Below are positions 6,115 to 6,620 of a stretch of DNA of 6,620 nucleotides, piece after piece (the stretch's first letter is position 1; the number at the start of each line of letters is the position of its first letter). The notes under the pieces are model-generated. The model was not told the DNA's origin, made no database searches, and worked only from the letters and a program-made list of their open reading frames with translations. Made by a program: the position numbers and the translations under genes. This DNA comes from Bacillota bacterium. Lineage in GTDB: Bacteria; Bacillota; Bacilli; Alicyclobacillales; Alicyclobacillaceae. The DNA lies in NCBI GenBank assembly GCA_021820805.1, contig JAKADF010000195.1, positions 1-6,620 on the forward strand. The letters are read 5' to 3'.

Positions 6115-6146
6115 ATGCATATGGATTTGCGCCTTTATAAAGTACG

Positions 6147-6175
6147 ATTAAAATCTCCTCTGCAATCGAAGTCTA
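6147..6175 (-). promoter_or_regulatory. Candidate promoter for the propeller gene
   Basis: On the minus strand TAGACT (6170-6175) and TTTAAT (6147-6152) are 17 bases apart, matching consensus at 4 and 5 of 6 positions. Transcription would begin near 6140, giving a leader of about 58 bases that includes the hairpin at 6083-6114. I saw no convincing plus-strand promoter for the right-edge gene in 6176-6289. Confidence 0.35.
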
Positions 6176-6289
6176 CAAAAACCAGATTTCCCGATATATT
6201 TATCAACCGTGAACTTTTTATCCAGTTTGCCTGTCTCTTATAGAGTAAGTCTGTTTTAAAGTATATGGACATTTAGGATAGGAGACATC

Positions 6290-6620
6290 ATGATAAAAAA
6301 TTGGATTACATTTGGCATGTCCGCTTTTATTACACCTGGTTTTCAAGATACATCTCGACTGATGACCGCCGCATGGAAAGGACCACGGGTATATGTTGAA
6401 CCCCCGAAGCCGTTTCGTTCCTGGATTAACCTGGATGGTAATGTATTGCGATGGACTGCTGAACAGATACATGAGACAACGGTATTACAGCCGCCTCTCC
6501 CAGTGCCCACTAAAATTGATCCATACCGCTTTAGTGCCAGCGTGCAAGCAAGAACGTTTAATCGCGAGATGGCATCTTATTTCGGAAAAGGCTGGCGCGA
6601 GTCATCAATCGTATATATGA
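6290..6620 (+). CDS. N-terminal part of an unrecognised protein (runs off the right edge)
   Basis: An ATG at 6290 opens 110 codons without a stop to the end of the window. A strong ribosome binding site (AGGATAGGAG, 6275-6284) lies five bases upstream, which makes this a real gene start. The product begins MIKNWITFGMSAFITPGFQD and is rich in proline and aromatic residues: KGPRVYVEPPKPFRSW near 30-45, then a proline cluster QPPLPVPTKIDPYRF near 67-81 and FGKGWRES near 98-105. The first 18 residues are mildly hydrophobic with one lysine, but this is not a convincing signal peptide. I do not recognise the family. It is divergent from the propeller dehydrogenase, with a 207-base gap between the two starts. 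An overlapping open frame from 6393 is a shadow. Confidence 0.7.
   Translation, partial: MIKNWITFGMSAFITPGFQDTSRLMTAAWKGPRVYVEPPKPFRSWINLDGNVLRWTAEQIHETTVLQPPLPVPTKIDPYRFSASVQARTFNREMASYFGKGWRESSIVYM

Overview
The window looks like chromosomal DNA from a Gram-positive bacterium of the Bacillales. Base composition is low to moderate in G+C, several genes use GTG or TTG starts behind strong purine-rich ribosome binding sites, and there is a DUF4309 lipoprotein with a lipobox, a domain I know mainly from Bacillus-like organisms. An Alicyclobacillus-like genus fits the content, but no marker gene proves it. There are no RNA genes, insertion sequences, CRISPR arrays or other signs of a mobile element.

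Layout. At the left edge is the N-terminal part of an unrecognised minus-strand gene (from 116 leftward), preceded by an AT-rich inverted repeat. Upstream of it on the same strand is a P-II nitrogen regulatory protein (213-563). Divergent from P-II is a secreted lipoprotein with a DUF4309 domain (697-1686). Converging on the lipoprotein is a long, unusual LOG-family (lysine decarboxylase-like Rossmann) protein with an extra N-terminal region (1717-2958). It is divergently paired, through overlapping candidate promoters, with a GlcD/D-lactate dehydrogenase-type FAD oxidoreductase (3142-4506). A two-terminator gap separates this from a minus-strand glucose/sorbosone dehydrogenase-like beta-propeller protein (4775-6082), whose ribosome binding site lies inside a potential hairpin. 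At the right edge an unrecognised plus-strand gene begins (6290 onward).

Genes working together. No shared pathway is evident. Each complete gene appears to be its own transcription unit, apart from P-II and the left-edge gene, which could be co-transcribed. The two redox proteins (FAD oxidoreductase and propeller dehydrogenase) converge and could both act on small hydroxy-acid or sugar substrates, but nothing ties them together. No ammonium transporter gene is next to P-II within the window.

No clearly new multi-gene system is visible. The points most worth a second look are the LOG protein's architecture, the possible hairpin over the propeller gene's ribosome binding site, the overlapping -10 elements between LOG and the oxidoreductase, a leucine in place of a glycine in the oxidoreductase's FAD-binding loop, and the structured gap downstream of P-II.
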